Shown here piece after piece: positions 62,036-64,000 of a DNA stretch of 64,000 bases; the stretch's first letter is position 1; the number at the start of each line of letters is the position of its first letter. Location of the stretch: assembly GCF_002927275.1 (NCBI RefSeq), contig NZ_PRKW01000005.1, forward strand, positions 124,001 to 188,000. Reading direction: 5' to 3'. The notes under the pieces were generated by a model, which was not told the DNA's origin, did no database searches, and saw nothing but the letters and a program-made list of their open reading frames with translations. Both the position numbers and the translations under genes were made by a program. The stretch comes from Arthrobacter pityocampae (GTDB lineage Bacteria; Actinomycetota; Actinomycetes; Actinomycetales; Micrococcaceae).

Positions 62036-62866
62036 ATGCCGGCACCCACGGGACCTTCCTCGACGCCCCCTCCCGCAGGCAACCACTCCGATGGTCATGC
62101 TGCCGCCCCTCTCGCCGGTCATCATCCACTCGACTCGGGGTCGTCGGAGGCGGTGGTGTTCTCCGACCTCATCCAGGATCTGGTCCTGGACAGCACCGAT
62201 ATCGGCGGGTTCCTGCACGATGTCGCCCGGCACGCGGCCAGCAGCCTGTCCGCCCCGGACTCCGAGGTTCACTGCGCTGTCCTGCTGGTGCGGCCACGCA
62301 TGAAGGGGACCATGGCCGGCAGCAGCCCCGAGGCCACGGCGATGGACGAGGTTCAGTTCCAGTACGACGACGGGCCCTGCCTGCGGGCCGCACGGGAGCA
62401 GGCACCGTGTGTCGTGGAGGACTTCCAGACCGATTCCCGCTTCGGCCAGTACACCCCCGCGATCCTCCACGCCGGTATCCGGTCCGCCCTCGGGGTTCCC
62501 ATACCCCTCGAGGGTGAGGCGATCGCGGCACTGGATTTGTACTCCACCCGGGCGGGCGAATTCGACGCCGAACGCACCCAGGCGGCACTCCACCTCGCCG
62601 CGGAGGCCTCCCGGGCGCTGCGGACCGCTATACGGATCGCGCACTTCGCCGACACCGCGACGAACTTGCGAGCCGCGATGGACAGCCGTGCGACGATCCA
62701 ACTCGCGGCAGGCATCATCATGGGACAGAACAGGTGCAGCCACGACACGGCGATAGCCATCCTGAAGTCCGCCTCGAGCAGCAGGAACATCAAACTCAAG
62801 GACGTCGCCGCCGCAGTCGTGCTCTCCATCGGCCAACAACCACCTGCCGCCCACTTCGACGGCTGA
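62036..62866 (+). CDS. GAF-ANTAR regulator (module copy 1)
   Basis: A 276-residue RNA-binding antiterminator-type regulator. The GAF domain (about 40-195) has YDDGPCLRAAREQAPCVVEDFQTDSRF and ALGVPIPLEGEAIAALDLYS. ANTAR (about 207-266) has MDSRATIQLAAGIIMGQNRCSHDTAIAILKSASS and ends KLKDVAAAVV. ANTAR proteins bind RNA hairpins with hexanucleotide loops and prevent termination. The GAF ligand is unknown; two Cys (residues 115 and 125) could sense redox. It starts with ATG after GCAGG, in the small-gene operon. Confidence 0.88.
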   Translation: MPAPTGPSSTPPPAGNHSDGHAAAPLAGHHPLDSGSSEAVVFSDLIQDLVLDSTDIGGFLHDVARHAASSLSAPDSEVHCAVLLVRPRMKGTMAGSSPEATAMDEVQFQYDDGPCLRAAREQAPCVVEDFQTDSRFGQYTPAILHAGIRSALGVPIPLEGEAIAALDLYSTRAGEFDAERTQAALHLAAEASRALRTAIRIAHFADTATNLRAAMDSRATIQLAAGIIMGQNRCSHDTAIAILKSASSSRNIKLKDVAAAVVLSIGQQPPAAHFDG

Positions 62867-63074
62867 ATCCGACCCCGCCCGCAAGGCGCTCCTCGCATTC
62901 AGAGCCAGAAAGTAGGCAGCACAAAAGGTGGGCAGCGCGGGGAACTCCTTCCGGTGGTGCGGGTGGAGCTATATGATTTTCACCGGATGCTGCGTGAGCG
63001 GGATCTGTTGGGGGTTGAGCAGACAGCCCTACCGGCAGGGGTGACACCCCTGGGCTGGACAGTTAAGGCCGATC
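62867..63074 (+). other. Intergenic leader before GAF-ANTAR copy 2
   Basis: 208 bases without a gene. It holds a short A/T-rich run (CTATATGATTTT, near 62966) that may be a promoter -10, and then the paired hairpins at 63024-63057. Confidence 0.4.
63024..63057 (+). promoter_or_regulatory. Mutually exclusive leader hairpins, one with an ANTAR-like hexaloop
   Basis: CCCT-ACCGGC-AGGG (63027-63040) is a 4-bp stem with a 6-base loop having A at 1 and G at 4, as in ANTAR RNA targets. Its right arm overlaps CAGGGGT-GAC-ACCCCTG (63036-63052), which CAGCC/GGCTG further closes. The two cannot form together. There is no U-run, and no second hexaloop was found. Confidence 0.4.
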
Positions 63075-63827
63075 GTGAATACCACCCCTCAACCCTCCTC
63101 ATCCTCGTCGTTGGCATTTCCGCCGGAGTTGCTGGCGATCTTCGGGCGTACCAACGGGCACCTCCTCACCGAGCAGACCGCGCACGACGCGGTCGACGGT
63201 CTGGCGGGAATCGCCCGGGACATCATCGGCGCCGCCGAGGACGCCGGGGTGAGCCTCATCGACACGGATGGCACCCGCATGAGCGTCGGCGCGACCGACC
63301 CGCGCGTCCTCGAAGCCGATGACCAGCAGTACGAGCTCGGCCAGGGACCCTGCATCAGCGCCTGGCAGTCGGGTGAGCCCGTCTACATCGCCGACACCCA
63401 CACCGATGACCGGTTCCCGCAGTGGACTACCAGGGTCACACCGCTCGGTATCCGGTCCTGCCTCAGCGTGCCCCTGCTGCACACACCGGCGGGACTCGGG
63501 GCGATGAAGGTCTACTCGGACACGGTCGACGCGTTCACCGGCGAGGACCGCCGGCTGCTGACCAATCTCGCCCGCTCCGCCGCGACCCTCCTCGGACACA
63601 TCCAGGCCAGCGACACGCCGCAGCGGATCAGCGAGGATGTGAAAGCGTCCCTGGCCGAACGGGACACCATCGGCATCGCCCGCGGCATCCTGATGGAACG
63701 CTTCGACCTGGACCGGCAAGCGGCCATGAATCATCTGATCGACCTCGCCACCGACACGCACACCACCATCGGCCATGTGGCCGCCATGATCAGTGAGCGG
63801 AGTCCAGGCGCCAGCGAGGCTCCATGA
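63075..63827 (+). CDS. GAF-ANTAR regulator (module copy 2)
   Basis: A 250-residue protein of the same type as the preceding regulator. GAF (about 35-178) has YELGQGPCISAWQSGEPVYIADTHTDDRFPQW and RSCLSVPLLHTPAGLGAMKVYS. ANTAR (about 185-242) has LAERDTIGIARGILMERFDLDRQAAMNHLI. It starts at a GTG with AAGG upstream. The N-terminus is Ser/Pro-rich. It overlaps the downstream small gene as ATGA, so it is translated together with the second YFS protein. A hexaloop-like leader lies 20-50 bases upstream. Confidence 0.9.
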   Translation: MNTTPQPSSSSSLAFPPELLAIFGRTNGHLLTEQTAHDAVDGLAGIARDIIGAAEDAGVSLIDTDGTRMSVGATDPRVLEADDQQYELGQGPCISAWQSGEPVYIADTHTDDRFPQWTTRVTPLGIRSCLSVPLLHTPAGLGAMKVYSDTVDAFTGEDRRLLTNLARSAATLLGHIQASDTPQRISEDVKASLAERDTIGIARGILMERFDLDRQAAMNHLIDLATDTHTTIGHVAAMISERSPGASEAP

Positions 63828-64000
63828 TGAACGAGCACACCCCCGAGCACTCCCCTGAGCGCCCCCCTGAGGACCAACGACGGCGCACCTTGCACGCCAT
63901 CCACTGCAGCGGACTCAACGTGCAGAACGTGTGGATCCGCTACTTCTCCCTCACCGGGAACGTCAGCGAGTTCGAGATCGACGCCTACCTCAACGGCGCG
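63824..64000 (+). CDS. Small W-x2-YFS protein, copy 2 (truncated by window end)
   Basis: Fifty-nine codons are visible. After a charged start (HTPEHSPERPPEDQRRR) come VWIRYFSLTGNVSEFEIDAYLNG (residues 36-58), homologous to residues 24-46 of the 92-residue protein at 61687. The ATG overlaps the GAF-ANTAR stop (ATGA). In copy 1 the YFS gene precedes its regulator. Here one lies directly after a regulator, so the array alternates YFS, GAF-ANTAR, GAF-ANTAR, YFS, and a third regulator may follow beyond the window. Confidence 0.75.
   Translation, partial: MMNEHTPEHSPERPPEDQRRRTLHAIHCSGLNVQNVWIRYFSLTGNVSEFEIDAYLNGA

Noticed and set aside
61282-62082. 266-codon minus-strand frame opposite the YFS gene
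   Set aside because: The opposite strand has a coupled, homologous gene pair; this frame has no recognisable product.
63036-63052. CAGGGGT-GAC-ACCCCTG read as a complete Rho-independent terminator
   Set aside because: There is no U-run after the stem, so it was listed only as part of a candidate RNA switch.

Overview
The window is chromosomal DNA of a very high-GC actinobacterium. Gene content and order point to the Micrococcaceae (Arthrobacter-like): a hpt-ftsH-folE-folP-folB-folK-DUF3180-PH block, a tilS/DUF2342/PBP4 block beside a divergent ppa, Ku plus three-domain LigD, POT and NCS2 transporters, and GAF-ANTAR regulators. The genus is inferred from proteins and gene order only; there is no rRNA here. 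No insertion sequence, phage gene, CRISPR array or rRNA was seen. One tRNA (Val, CAC) is present.

Layout. 1-9.8 kb (minus strand): D-Ala-D-Ala carboxypeptidase, a zincin-like protein, tilS, hpt, ftsH, the folate genes folE/P/B/K, and two membrane proteins. 9.9-17.5 kb: ppa, a SatD-like HTH protein with a probable self-operator, a HAD phosphatase, serS, a diacylglycerol kinase-like protein, a small repeat-bearing acidic protein, topoisomerase IB, pheA and a rhodanese. 17.6-25.4 kb: amidase, POT transporter, acyl-CoA ligase, glycerate kinase, a second small acidic protein and phosphoglucomutase. 25.4-34 kb: aldehyde dehydrogenase/SDR pair, NCS2 permease, APH-like kinase, GDPD, HAD, PEBP, PfkB kinase and a PGPGW membrane protein. 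34-38.7 kb: an MhqO/MhqD-like pair with a PEP-mutase-family enzyme, a lipoprotein hydrolase and a RelA/SpoT-domain synthetase.

38.7-43.7 kb is a probable dicarboxylate (malonate-type) locus. It has a MatC-like carrier, a class III CoA-transferase and a fused biotin-type carboxyltransferase with no biotin carrier nearby, next to a divergent GntR regulator. 43.8-55.7 kb: SRPBCC protein, phosphoketolase, NHEJ genes (ligD, ku, a small partner gene), NhaA, TrkH/TrkA, a dehalogenase and a DUF2630 protein. 55.9-60.4 kb: tRNA-Val, a small heat-shock protein with CIRCE and HAIR-like operators, an SDR, a small gene and a pstS each preceded by PHO-box-like repeats, an SRPBCC protein and Dps.

60.4-64 kb starts with about 1.2 kb of poor coding quality holding one GNAT gene. 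It is followed by a twice-repeated two-gene module, a small W-x2-YFS protein plus a GAF-ANTAR regulator; the second small gene is cut by the window end. The least described elements are this module (with a 13-codon leader ORF and a hexaloop-like leader RNA), the malonate-type operon, the small gene with PHO-like repeats, and a promoter core shared by topoisomerase IB and three small acidic or coiled proteins.
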